Part shown: positions 10,478 through 20,714 of the stretch, in pieces | Layout of the letters: each line of letters opens with the position of its first letter | Position numbering within the stretch: position 1 is the first letter of the stretch | Notes under the pieces: model-generated | The model's database searches: none | Told to the model about the DNA's origin: nothing | What the model saw: the letters and a program-made list of their open reading frames with translations, nothing else | Program-made: the position numbers and the translations under genes | Assembly: GCF_028009165.1 (NCBI RefSeq) | Contig: NW_026611618.1 | Span: forward strand, 496,001 to 560,000 | Origin: Akanthomyces muscarius | Lineage: Eukaryota; Ascomycota; Sordariomycetes; Hypocreales; Cordycipitaceae | Direction: 5' to 3' | DNA length: 64,000 nucleotides

Positions 10478-11851
10478 TTAAAAGTTGGCAGTGACCTTTT
10501 CCTCCGTGTCCTGCAGGGCCCAGGCGCTGGCGTGCTTCTTGGAGCGGACAGAGGTGGCCTGCGCGGCGGTGAAGCCCTTGGCCTCGACGGCCGGGTTGTA
10601 GCCGAGCTTGTTGATCTTGCCGACCTCCTCGTTGGTGAGCTTGGGCGCGGCCTTGCCGTCGGCGCGGGCGAGCACGCTGACGACGACGGCACCGCCCAGG
10701 CCCAGGTTGTGCTGCAGGGCGTACTTTGTGTCGGCCACCTCGCGGTTGTTGGCCCAGCCGCGCAGGTGCCAGACGAGCTCGGCGGCCTGGGCGATGCCGG
10801 TGGCGCCGAGCGGGTGGCCCTTGGAGATGAGGCCGCCGGAGGGGTTGACGAGGTACTTGCCGCCGTAGGTGATGTCGCCCTTGCGGACCATCTCGTGGGC
10901 CTTGCCGTGCTCGCAGAGGCCGAGGGCGTCGAGAACGAGCATCTCGTTGGCGGAGAAGCAGTCGTGCAGCTCGACGACCTTGACGTCCTGCGCCGTGATG
11001 CCGGCCTGCTTGAGGGCGACGTCCTTGGCGTGCTGCGTCATCTCAAAGCCGAGCAGGTCGATGGAGCTCTTGGAGAAGAGCGAGGGCGCGTCGGTGGCGA
11101 GGCACTGGCCCGCGATGAGCACCGCCTGGCTCTTGAGGTGCGGGCGGGCGTCGAGGAACTCCTGCGAGACGAGCACGGCGGCGGCGCCGCCGTCGCTCGT
11201 CGGGCAGCACTGCAGCTTGGTGAGGGGGTCGAAGATGGTGGGCGACTTGAGGATCTGCTCCTTTGTGTAGACCTGCTGGAACTGCGAGTAGGGGTTGTTG
11301 GGCGAGTGCGCGTGGTTGACGCGCGCAATCTCGGCAAAGTCCTCGTTGGTGGCGCCAAACTTCTCCTTGTACTCGCGGCCGCCGTTGCCAAACATCTGGG
11401 GCGCGCCGGGGGCGGGCTCGAAGCCGCGCGTCTCGGCCATCATGTTGACGGTGGTGCCGAGCGGGTTCTCGCGGTCGTTGAAGAAGCTCTGCAGCGAGCC
11501 GGCCATCATCTTCTCGAAGCCGACGACGAGGACGCAGTCGGCGGCGCCCGAGGCGACAAAGGTGCGGCCCATGGCGAGGCCGGTGCTGCCGGTGGCGCAG
11601 TTGTTGTTGACGTTGTAGATGGGCACCTTGGTCATGCCGAACTGGTAGAAGACGCGCTGGCCGCAGGTCGAGTCGCCGTAGCAGTAGCAGGCGACGCCCT
11701 GGTCGACGTCGTCGTAGCTGATCTGCGCGTCGAGCAGCGCCTTGACGCCGGCCTCGAAGCCGAGCTCGGTGTAGTCGACGTTGCCGCGGGGCTTGATGAA
11801 CTTGGTCATGCCCACACCGAGGATGTAGACGGGGGCGAGTTGGCGGACCAT
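10478..11851 (-). CDS. SCP-x-type thiolase (sterol-carrier-protein X thiolase domain, acetyl-CoA acyltransferase)
   Basis: A single exon of 457 aa. Thiolase landmarks are complete: the nucleophilic Cys85 in YNVNNNCATGS, the H296 motif ELHDCFSANE, and H346 in SKGHPLGATG, followed by a glycine-rich LGLGGAVVVSV strand. The early segment ILGVGMTKFIKPRG is typical of SCP-x/SCP2 thiolases rather than classical 3-ketoacyl-CoA thiolases. The enzyme should cleave 3-ketoacyl-CoA with CoA, probably of branched or side-chain acyl groups in peroxisomal beta-oxidation. The fused SCP2 lipid-binding domain of animal SCP-x is absent, and the C-terminus (VTANF) is not a classic SKL-type PTS1, so targeting is uncertain. 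GC-rich, well-biased codons suggest good expression. Confidence 0.93.
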   Translation of the reverse strand: MVRQLAPVYILGVGMTKFIKPRGNVDYTELGFEAGVKALLDAQISYDDVDQGVACYCYGDSTCGQRVFYQFGMTKVPIYNVNNNCATGSTGLAMGRTFVASGAADCVLVVGFEKMMAGSLQSFFNDRENPLGTTVNMMAETRGFEPAPGAPQMFGNGGREYKEKFGATNEDFAEIARVNHAHSPNNPYSQFQQVYTKEQILKSPTIFDPLTKLQCCPTSDGGAAAVLVSQEFLDARPHLKSQAVLIAGQCLATDAPSLFSKSSIDLLGFEMTQHAKDVALKQAGITAQDVKVVELHDCFSANEMLVLDALGLCEHGKAHEMVRKGDITYGGKYLVNPSGGLISKGHPLGATGIAQAAELVWHLRGWANNREVADTKYALQHNLGLGGAVVVSVLARADGKAAPKLTNEEVGKINKLGYNPAVEAKGFTAAQATSVRSKKHASAWALQDTEEKVTANF

Positions 11852-13363
11852 GATGGGCGGGTTTGTGATGTTTTCTGTGAGGAGAAAATGGGGTATATGG
11901 GGATGAGATGGGGGGGTGGGATATCACAGAAGGGTATAGATGATGAAAAGACGATGATGGGAGTGAGAGAGGAATGGAGGAGGAGCAAGGGCTAGGATGG
12001 GGATATATAAGAGGCACGGCTAGTTAGCCTCGGAACCGATAAATGGCTACGGCAAATAGCAGGCTGCTGGTAATACACACGCAGGCGCGGGGCCCCGGGA
12101 CGACGGCTCCAGTGGAGACTTTCAGATGCAAATGGGTTGACATGTCCAACGGAATGAGATTTACGACTGCGTTTTTTTTCCTCATGCTCGAGAAAATGCT
12201 ATGCAAACCAGGTGTCATGTCTGAGTGCGACCGAGGCAGAGATCCAATACCCTAGCTACCGTAAACACGATTGATGCCATCAGGATACCGCCAACTGCCG
12301 ACTTGATCGTCAACAGAAAAAGCTCGCCATATGAATTCCGCCCATGGAGTTTCCAGCTTGTATCCCCGCACTGCAGCAGCTCTAGTGTCTCTAGTGGCCA
12401 CGCTGGGTTGGGGGCTCTGGCCGAGGGTGGCCAATGGGCATAGACTCTGGGGGAGCATATAGCCGCTTTTGCCTCTAGATGCCAGAAACAACCGAACAGA
12501 CTAATGAACCGATGCAGGCAACGATTAAAAAAGGCGCCCGATTATAAATCTTAATCATGTGAATATCATCACCCTCCCAGCACGTCAATTTTTCTAATTT
12601 GTCTTGAGAGGTTTTTTATTTTTTTTTATTCTCGCCTCTGATCTCGACGGGCTCGCCGTCCACGCCCGTCCAGTTGCCTAGCTGTTTGTATAGCCGTTCT
12701 AGGTACCGTGTGGCGACCAGTGACAGACGGACAGTGACGTAGCGCTGTTGAGTCTCCAATGTACCCCCGTACCGAGGTCCGGCCCATCGGTGGCCACAGC
12801 ACATCGCACAGGCTGCATGCCTCTCCAGAGGGATGGCCTGATTACACACGTCCACAGGTTGCGCTTGGCCATGGTAGATGCAACCAATTATATTCAATTT
12901 TCCAATATTACACACAGATTTCCACGATGCTACAACACGCTTCCCTTTCGCCATTTCCTTGTTCTTTTCTTCGTGGAATTCTGCCTTGCTGCGACGGGCT
13001 TACGTGCAAAATTTGTCAGCGCCAGCCCCCCGGCGCAACTGGCCCCCGACCCATCGGCCGAGTTCCCTCAACACCAAAAACTCATGCATCGTCACTTTTC
13101 CCTATCGGCCGAGTCCAGCACTCTTCACAGCAAACAAACTGTCCGACCGACGCGCATCCCATTCGTAAGCCAAAGTAAGAGAAAAAAATCTTCTCCCCAC
13201 AGCCATATATAAAAACAGTTTCCATCTGCTCCTAGACAATAAAAATAAAAAACTTCATTTCAATCTCAACTCACATTTACTTTGATCAAACGTGCCTTTA
13301 TACTCTCCAGGTCTCTCAACGCACAGCTTATTCACCACCACTTCCACATCCTCAACCCCAAAT
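11852..13363. other. Divergent intergenic region
   Basis: This is the shared upstream region of the thiolase (minus) and the NmrA-like gene (plus). A TATA-like AGGATGGGGATATATAAG lies at about 11993-12010. No coding exon is supported. Confidence 0.5.
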
Positions 13364-14065
13364 ATGCACATCTACATCACCGGAGGCAGCGGCCGCAACG
13401 GCTCCCTCGTCATCGCCGAGGCCCTCCAGCGCGGGCACACCGTCACCGCGCTCGTCCGCAACCCCTCCTCCATGCCCTCCCACGCCAATCTCACCGTCCT
13501 CCAGGGCTCGCCCCTCAACCAGTCCGACGTCGAGCGCGCCCTCGCCACCCCCCTCCGCGCCTCCGCCGTCGTCAGCACCCTGAGCCTCGCCCGCACCGGC
13601 ACCTCTCCCTTTTCGCCTCTGCGCGGCGACACGACGCCCGACTTCATGTCGCGCGCCACCTCTGTCCTTCTATCTGCGCTCTCCGCCGTCGTCTCCAACC
13701 CCCCAGCCTCGGCCCCAAAAATCATCATCAACTCCACGCTCGGCGCGGGCGACTCCTGGGGAAACATGGCCTGGCCGTTTCGCCTGCTGTTCAGCCAGAC
13801 GCCGATGCGCTTCGGCGTCGCGGACCATAACCTCGTGGACGGGCTGGTGCGCGCCAGCGGACGGCGCTTCGTGCTGGCGCGCGCGGGGCGCCTGACGGAG
13901 CAGAAGAAGGAGGAGGACCCGGTGGCGGATGTCAGGGTGCTGCCGGATAATGCAAAGGGTCTGGGTGTTGCGGATGCGTTGACGAGGCAGAGCCTGGCGA
14001 GGTGGCTGTTGCGTGCCGCGGAGGAGGACACGTGGGATGGCAAGGCGCCGGTGCTGGTCAACTGA
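13364..14065 (+). CDS. NmrA-like / atypical short-chain NAD(P)-binding protein
   Basis: A single exon of 233 aa starting at the ATG at 13364. It opens with a Rossmann dinucleotide motif (MHIYITGGSGRNGSLVIAEA) followed by the RGHTVTALVRNPSSM strand, where the basic residue suggests NADP preference. A conserved central segment around INSTLGAGDSWGNM and a C-terminal GVADALTRQSLARWLL helix fit NAD(P)H-binding proteins of the NmrA/YwnB group. Members act as redox sensors or small reductases; no catalytic tyrosine motif of classical SDRs (YxxxK) is evident. The protein is probably cytosolic. The upstream leader is pyrimidine-rich. The exact role is unknown. Confidence 0.8.
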   Translation: MHIYITGGSGRNGSLVIAEALQRGHTVTALVRNPSSMPSHANLTVLQGSPLNQSDVERALATPLRASAVVSTLSLARTGTSPFSPLRGDTTPDFMSRATSVLLSALSAVVSNPPASAPKIIINSTLGAGDSWGNMAWPFRLLFSQTPMRFGVADHNLVDGLVRASGRRFVLARAGRLTEQKKEEDPVADVRVLPDNAKGLGVADALTRQSLARWLLRAAEEDTWDGKAPVLVN

Positions 14066-14444
14066 TTAAAAGGCTGTTTCGGGATTTGTATACATATTGT
14101 TGCATTAATGTTATCTTATATACATAGACATAATTAGTTCATTCGTCCTCATGTACAAGTTCGTCCTAGATTAGAGTCTCCTCGTTGTCGTCTTCAAGAA
14201 TTTGGATAGGCCAGGTGCGACTAGTGATGCTCGGTAGTATCAAGTATCAAGAGGCTGGCGTGGGAAAAGACAAAGTTATACCAACAACTTGTTATCCTTT
14301 GGTCGTACCAGGCTCTGACAATGGTTCATCTGCGCAAGCGATCCACAAATGAAAGTACAGACAAGAGCCAAACGCCACGGCACATTAAAGTACATGCATC
14401 CCTCCAGATGTGCAGAGTCGCATAGGCGCATCGGTTACGCCAGG
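14066..14444. other. Convergent intergenic region
   Basis: It separates the 3' ends of the NmrA-like and Zn2Cys6 genes. No gene is seen. Confidence 0.5.
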
Positions 14445-16955
14445 CTAGTCCCATCCATCCCAGATGAGCCAGCCACCAAACTGTTGCACCGCTGCAGCCG
14501 GATTGCTCATGTGCGTATGGCCGTGCATATACCCATCGGAGCTATATGCTTCATGTCCACCGTGCTGCACAGAGCGCACCTTTTCAATCGTCGTGTTGGA
14601 CGAGCGGAGCAGTAGACTCAGCACACCGTAGAGGCCGCGTACGATTTCATCGGCTCGCGGCTCCGGCTTCCTCACCGACTCCAGTACGAGTGCCAGCGTC
14701 AAGAGGTCCTTGGTATCATTGCCGGTCGCGTGTGTGGTCAAAATTTCGAGCGACTTTTCCACCGTGCCAATCAACCGGTCTGGTGACCAAATGGGCAGCG
14801 TCTCTGGTTTGTACGACGGGTAGTCGTCTCCACCAAACTCTGGCGTTTGGCGTTGATGGCCACCAATCATGTTATCAGCACTGCGGTGTGCTGACTGTAT
14901 GTAGTAACAGACACTCAGTGCTGCTTGTGCGATGTCATGCTTTAGCATTTGATGATACATGGCAGTAATGGTTTCGAAATAAGGTTGCCGCGGGTCGATT
15001 TCATCCAGGTACTTGAGAATCACCATCGAGGACCTCAGGTGCGCACGTGTAATCTGTGGCGGCGCATCAGGTGTTCCCATGGCCAAGCTGCGATATAACG
15101 CAAGAAGCGGACGCCTCGCGTGCATGTCGAGAATGACACGCGACCTCCACATCTTGCTCTTTTGTGTATCGTTGAGTATCCCTTGACGAGGAAACAAGTA
15201 GTTGATATCTTCAAGAAACCTGTCCAGCTTGGCGCCTACGTCCAGGACTTCTTGATAGTCCCGAATCGAGTCGATATTGTTTACCAAGTAAGCAACCTTC
15301 ATACGCACCGGCAGTGTCATGGCACCATACACCTGGAGCTGATTGTCTGTAATCTGGTCAATCGGCCTGGATGGCGGCAGCTCTCTCATACCCTCAAACA
15401 GCTCGACGTCGTCCAAATTCCGTGGCGGTCGACAGGTGAAGTCGCCTTCTCGCACAGATGTGGGCATATTCAGTGCAATTGATAAATGCACGTCGATATC
15501 CAGAATGGTGAACCAGAGTCGCCGACGCAGCTCGCTCTGGAAGATAGTCATGCGAGGGCCAAATTCTGACGGGTCGCGATGAAGTCCCATCGACATGGCG
15601 CTGCGTACAATGTAGCCAAGCTGAGCCCATAATTCATTGGTGCGTTGTGTCACCATTCGCTGGGCATGCAATAGCAGCACTTCGACCTGCAAGGATGCAA
15701 ACTCGACGCGTTGCTTGCCCTTGAGGCTATCCAACCAGCTGCGAACCAATGCGCAGCTCGTAGGATTGTGCACCCCGTCAACCCTCTCGTGCAAAATGCC
15801 CTTGGATTTCGTTTCAAATCGAGAAGCCGTCGATAGTACAGCCAGGAGCTGCGGTAAAAAGGATTCGGCTTGCTGTTTGCCGCCCCAATACATGTTGTAT
15901 TGCTCCATAAACGAGGGTATGTGAAGGATGCGATAGATTGTCTCGGAAGAATCCACATAGGAGGTGACCAGTCGATCGCAAACGTCTTTTGGAGGCAAGA
16001 TATCCGTCATGCGCTTCTGAACGGGCATCATGGAATCGACAAAGACTGAAATTGGAGTCAGGGCCTGGGCATAGTTTTCGTGCATGAAGTGGTGCGCAGC
16101 ACGAAAATCTGACAAGATTTCCCGACCGCCGGCAATGGTTTGGTGCTGCTGGATAAAAACTTTGGCGTCGTCAAACAAGTTGAGCATGACCCTAGAGCTT
16201 CCTTGCCCGAAGAATCGGGTCCGCTTGGCACCATTCTTGACGCTGAGCCCGCGAATCGTATCTACGGTGCCTGCAACAACACGGCCAGCGCTCAAATCAG
16301 TGCCCGCTGGACTCCGTACCATGACCTGCTTCTCTAGTCGCTCCATTCGCAGGGATAGCTCTTCCAAAAGTGGCAGTCCAGCGCCATCGCCGTTTTTGGC
16401 TGCTGCGACAGCGGCGGCAAGGCTGCCCGGCTCGCCGGTGGTGGACGTGACGGAAGGTGCAGTGCCGGGGGGGCAATTGCGCTTAGAAGGACGGCCAGGC
16501 TCGGCGGCTTCAACGTCGGAGACATCCGAGTCGGGCTGTCCATCTGCATCAGCTGAATATTTGCAGGCGCGGTTCGATTTCTGGCACTGCGAGCAGGGGC
16601 AGAGCCGGTCGCAACGGAGCTTCCGTTTACGGCACTCTGTACAAGACTTGACGGGCCGGGGGCGCTTGACGCTGCGCTGATGGGACTGGGGTTGCGAAAG
16701 GGGCTGCTGAGGGGCGGGCTGCTGCTTTTGCGGTGTCTGTTGCTGGGGCAGCTGTGGTTGCGGGTGCGGCGACTGCGATGCGGCGGCATGCGCATGGACG
16801 GGGAGCATCTGCGCCGGCGGCCCAGGCTGCTGCTGCCGGGGCTGCTGGAGACCGTCGAACTGGCCGGCAGCGCCCATTGTTGCGATTGCGCCGGCGGAAA
16901 TGTGTGTCGGGAAGGAAGCGACGGTATCAATGGCGCATCGGGATGCGTCGCGCAA
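14445..16955 (-). CDS. Zn2Cys6 transcription factor with fungal-specific regulatory domain
   Basis: A single open frame of 836 aa. The zinc cluster is complete: C105-X2-C108-X6-C115-X5-C121-X2-C124-X6-C131 in CTECRKRKLRCD followed by CSQCQKSNRAC. Before it lies a Gln/Pro-rich stretch of about 60 residues, typical of an activation or flexible region. After it come a short heptad linker (LLEELSLRMERLEKQ) and, from about residue 310 to 560, the fungal_trans domain with DRLVTSYVDSSETIYRILHI. It should bind CGG-containing DNA as a dimer in the nucleus. The start could instead be the in-frame ATG at 16877 (residue 27), which gives a more usual N-terminus. No neighbour suggests a pathway target. Confidence 0.92.
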   Translation of the reverse strand: MRDASRCAIDTVASFPTHISAGAIATMGAAGQFDGLQQPRQQQPGPPAQMLPVHAHAAASQSPHPQPQLPQQQTPQKQQPAPQQPLSQPQSHQRSVKRPRPVKSCTECRKRKLRCDRLCPCSQCQKSNRACKYSADADGQPDSDVSDVEAAEPGRPSKRNCPPGTAPSVTSTTGEPGSLAAAVAAAKNGDGAGLPLLEELSLRMERLEKQVMVRSPAGTDLSAGRVVAGTVDTIRGLSVKNGAKRTRFFGQGSSRVMLNLFDDAKVFIQQHQTIAGGREILSDFRAAHHFMHENYAQALTPISVFVDSMMPVQKRMTDILPPKDVCDRLVTSYVDSSETIYRILHIPSFMEQYNMYWGGKQQAESFLPQLLAVLSTASRFETKSKGILHERVDGVHNPTSCALVRSWLDSLKGKQRVEFASLQVEVLLLHAQRMVTQRTNELWAQLGYIVRSAMSMGLHRDPSEFGPRMTIFQSELRRRLWFTILDIDVHLSIALNMPTSVREGDFTCRPPRNLDDVELFEGMRELPPSRPIDQITDNQLQVYGAMTLPVRMKVAYLVNNIDSIRDYQEVLDVGAKLDRFLEDINYLFPRQGILNDTQKSKMWRSRVILDMHARRPLLALYRSLAMGTPDAPPQITRAHLRSSMVILKYLDEIDPRQPYFETITAMYHQMLKHDIAQAALSVCYYIQSAHRSADNMIGGHQRQTPEFGGDDYPSYKPETLPIWSPDRLIGTVEKSLEILTTHATGNDTKDLLTLALVLESVRKPEPRADEIVRGLYGVLSLLLRSSNTTIEKVRSVQHGGHEAYSSDGYMHGHTHMSNPAAAVQQFGGWLIWDGWD

Positions 16956-19900
16956 AATGTTATTGGGGAGTAGTTGACGCCAGGGTGGTCAAGCAGAGAC
17001 GGGACATGCCGTAGTGGCGCGGGAGGGTAAGAACCGGCAGATGATGGAAGGCGAGTAGCCGGGCTGTCGCTGGTAGAGACTGATGTAAATGGCAAGGAAT
17101 TCCAGAACAAAGAAGCCAAAAGAGAATAGTTGGAGCTGGTGTTTCGCGCAATCAGTCGTTGTTTTTCGTTGCAGCGGCGGACGCGCGGTAGTTTAGGCTA
17201 TCGGGAGCCTATGGGCGATTGGTTCGATTCCGTCAGATGATGGCTGGCCAGGCTGGTGTGGGCGGGAAACTTTGGCCCAGGCTGTCGCGAAATGAGATGG
17301 ACCACCGTCTGACTGCTGGACAAATCGGCGGCAGAGGCTTCTCCGCGGGGACTTTAGTTGGCGCAAAGGTACAGACAGAGCAGAAGAGAGTTGGAGGAAA
17401 AGGAAACGAGTAGGCGGTCGGCTGAAGGTGAGAGCCGTCCGTCACGGCGCTTGCTCGGGTTGTCTTTTGGTTGGGCTGGGCTGGGTCAGAAGCAGCCTGT
17501 CCGCACGACTCGGCCGGAAGGTACGAGGCAACCCAGCAGGGACAAGGGCGTCGAGGCTAACTCAACTTAGTCTCTGCTAGTTCAACCTAGTGCGCTTTGG
17601 TGTGGTCGTGAGGTGTGTGGATGTGGGAGCGAGTGTGGGCTCGGCAGAGCGCAGCGGACTGCAGCCGGGGTTTTGGAACAAGTCTAATAACGTGCAAGAG
17701 GAACGAGGGCCGGACCTGGGCACGATCGCAGGCAGCCAGCCAGGTCTTGTGAGCTGGGTTCTTATCGGGGCTCGCTTGGCTCGAGTGACGACGAGGGTAA
17801 ATGACGTGCAAGACTAGGTAGGCAGAGAGGGTGAATCAAGAGCTCACGATGTAGTTGGTTCGGAAAGTCGTGATGCCGCTGTAGTGTCTGCCATTGGCGG
17901 CCAAGATTGTCGAGTACAAGCTGGCGATGAGCACTATAGTGACGATAAATGGCCATTGGCAGTTAAAAGGCCGAGGATGAAGCTTCTGCAATATACCAAT
18001 ACTCGGCATTCACACAGGATCCAAGGAGGAGCAAACAGCGAGCCGTCCGTCTATCTGAGGCAGTGAGTGGCTGCGCACTGGCACGGCCACAGCTGACAGC
18101 TGGCGGATCCAAAGGCTGCCACTGCAAGCCGTGCCAGGGCTCTCTTTACCATGTTTCCGTAATCTGTACATGCACTCGAGAGAATATCCTTGACTGCCGC
18201 AATACCAAGCTTCAAGCCGCCTATTTAGATGCAAGGCAGCTAGCTACAAATCGTGCATGGCCATCTGCAGGCGGCCGCCGGCAGCGCTGCCATGACGTTT
18301 GCCTGGGCCCTGGCGCTCACTTAAAATTCGGACATGCGCGGTCCACAGACCCTGAGCTAAAGTATACAAAAATTTAAAGCCAAAAGTTAAAGCCAAAAAA
18401 AGAAAGAAAAAGAAAAAAAAAGGTACTCGGCAAAGTAGCACATTTCCTCGCGCTTTTTAGACTTTGTTTATCATTTAGCCGGTCGTAAGACGCCTGCATC
18501 ATTTCCCCTCGAAGCATGACACCCGAGAAAGAAGGTGACAATCAACAGAGAGCGGGTTCGGCCGAGATAATCTCCTTTGGGCTCCAGTGCTTGGACTGGA
18601 CTGACTCGAGGACACGACCAGCAAGTGCAGCAACGGCAGTTGACGCGCATCTCTGACCTGCACTGTAGTCTTCTTCCTCTCTTGCCAAGCCCAACGAGTC
18701 CCTGCGCGTCATCGCCCCGATTAGCCATCCGCCATGTTTAGCCCGGGTGTCCAGTCTGCCTAGTCACCAGTGTGCTCCCAACAAACTTTGGTCAAAGCAG
18801 CCGCCGAGCTGGCTCTCTCGCTCAGTTCAGCCCATGTAGCCGCAATTCCCTATCGTCGCTAGCGCCTCTTCGCCGCACGGCAAAATCGGAAATTTGGGAA
18901 GAGCACAGCTCCAGCTGTGTCCGTCTATCCTCCGTCAGCACTGCTCGATGGCCAACGCAGCCAATGGCCAATTGCATCCGAGGGCTGGTCTTTCTTCCTA
19001 TTCCTGGCCTTGATCGGTAAACACTGCATAAACTAGTCGCGAGCACGATGCCTTGTCTCAGGATGGTGCCACATGGGCGGTATCCTTTCGAAACTCCGTA
19101 TCAATCAGCCCTGCAGTCGTGCATGTCCGCCGCAGCAGGACCCTGGCTCCCGCCTGTTCCAAAAGTCGCATCTCCGGTGCAACATATGTTGACCAACTAA
19201 AGCCGAGAAAGCAAACCCCGTTGAAGAAACATGTCCGTGTCGTCTCGCGCCTCCATCAGTGCTTCCCACATCAAAATCCGCCTTCGTCAGCAGCACCCTG
19301 CAGCGACTTCCAAAGAAGGCGATGAGGCGGGCGAGCGGGCGATGAGTGAGATCAATGGCGCACCCATTTGCATCATCCTTACCGGCCGAGTGGGCAACGG
19401 GCAGCGCCGTCGTTGCAGGGGTCTCAAGTGTATGTGCCGTCGTTCCTCTCCTCCTCCTCCACCATCTCGGTCGTTGCCCGACACGGAGCATCCTCTTGCG
19501 CGGCGCACACGCATCACGCCACCAAGCAGTGAGAGGTATGTGCTCTTGATCGTGCTTACTAGTTTTTTTTTGAAAATAGTTGCCCATCAGAACAGTAAAT
19601 GCTCCATCATGGTCAAAGTCAGGAATGAGATGCTCAGTTGCGGGCGCCGACTGATTTTCGTCCCATATCCTAGCCGTTGCGCTTTTTTTTTAAATCAGCC
19701 CCGGGTGCGGGTGGCCTGTACCTGATCTATCTAGCTAGTTAGTTCTAGCCAACTAGCTATTGCAACGTTCGAGTCGGGACGGACGGGCTCACTAAGATCC
19801 ATAGGTACCCGCGGCACTTCTCTCACTGGTTGTTTCAGTTCCGAATCCGCTTCCGTAATAATGTCCCTCGCCCGTTCTATCCGTAAGCGCTTCTACACCA

Positions 19901-20714
19901 GCACTAAAAGAACAGACAGGGAAAGAATGAGAACTATGCTGGTCCATTTCATGAGGCCGCGCATCCGACGAGTTTCGGAGACATGCATCCCGCGGGCGCG
20001 CGGAGCCGAATGGCGGACAGGCACCCCATAGACTTTTTTGACCCTTCTTCTCCATCTCGGCACTGGCATGACGACTGCCGAGCTAAAACAAAACACCGAG
20101 GGGAGAAACAGAAAGAAATCCGCTCTTGTGCAGAAATCAGGCAACACGTACAGAAAGTAGGGTTTCAGACATATGTCTTGCAGTATTCTGGCCCCAAAAA
20201 CTTTGCAAGTCAAGTAATTCTGTTACCAATTACCACTTGTCATTCAATTGCGATTTTAAACTTACACCACCACGGTCGGCCGAAATCCCACAGCTCGCTC
20301 CGGCGCACGGCGCAACCGTCGGAGCCGGGGCTCTCAGCTGAACGCCACCACCACCACGCTGCGTGTGTGGTCGCAATCCACGATTAATTTATTTGCTGGA
20401 TTATTGAAACGCTGTTTATTAATCGAGAGGACTCGGCCCCAGTAGCGGCTGTTTTCTGCCTTTGCTCTACTTCGACCACTGATAGCAATCCCACGCGACA
20501 CAACGCTGTGAGCTGAGGTGCGGGCGCGCCGCTCGTCACATCCCAAATAGGGCATATTCAACAACCAATATCATTCAAGAGACGCAGGGCTCATTTAAGC
20601 TGTTTATTTGCTTCTTATTTTCCGTCATCAGCGTAGTAGCTCATCTCCTCATATGCCGCTTTTCTAATAATGTAATACATGTCCAAGCACGGCGACGTCC
20701 TTCGAGAACCCCTT
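16956..20714. other. Long intergenic region (3.8 kb), no supported gene
   Basis: This is the upstream region of the Zn2Cys6 gene and the 3' flank of the RQC1-like gene. Open frames of 60-164 codons occur on both strands but overlap each other and show no domain, signal or splice support. An A-rich patch lies at about 18375-18422. A stem-like AGGCT/AGCCT lies near 17196-17211. A long regulatory region for the transcription factor is possible. Confidence 0.45.

Noticed and set aside
10457..11995. Long plus-strand open frame opposite the thiolase
   Set aside because: It is the antisense of a GC-rich, biased coding region. Its composition is Gly/Val/Ala/Leu-rich and it has no domain.
10478..16955. 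Thiolase, NmrA-like reductase and Zn2Cys6 regulator as a small metabolic gene cluster
   Set aside because: No core biosynthetic enzyme (PKS, NRPS, terpene synthase) is nearby and the surrounding genes are housekeeping, so chance adjacency is more likely.
17196..17240. Possible tRNA on the plus strand with GGTTCGATTCC after an AGGCT/AGCCT hairpin
   Set aside because: The loop has six bases, the T-arm does not pair and no acceptor stem exists.
19231..19725. 164-codon plus-strand frame in the large gap
   Set aside because: It is Arg/Ser/Pro-rich and overlaps an equally long antisense frame, with no domain or splice evidence.
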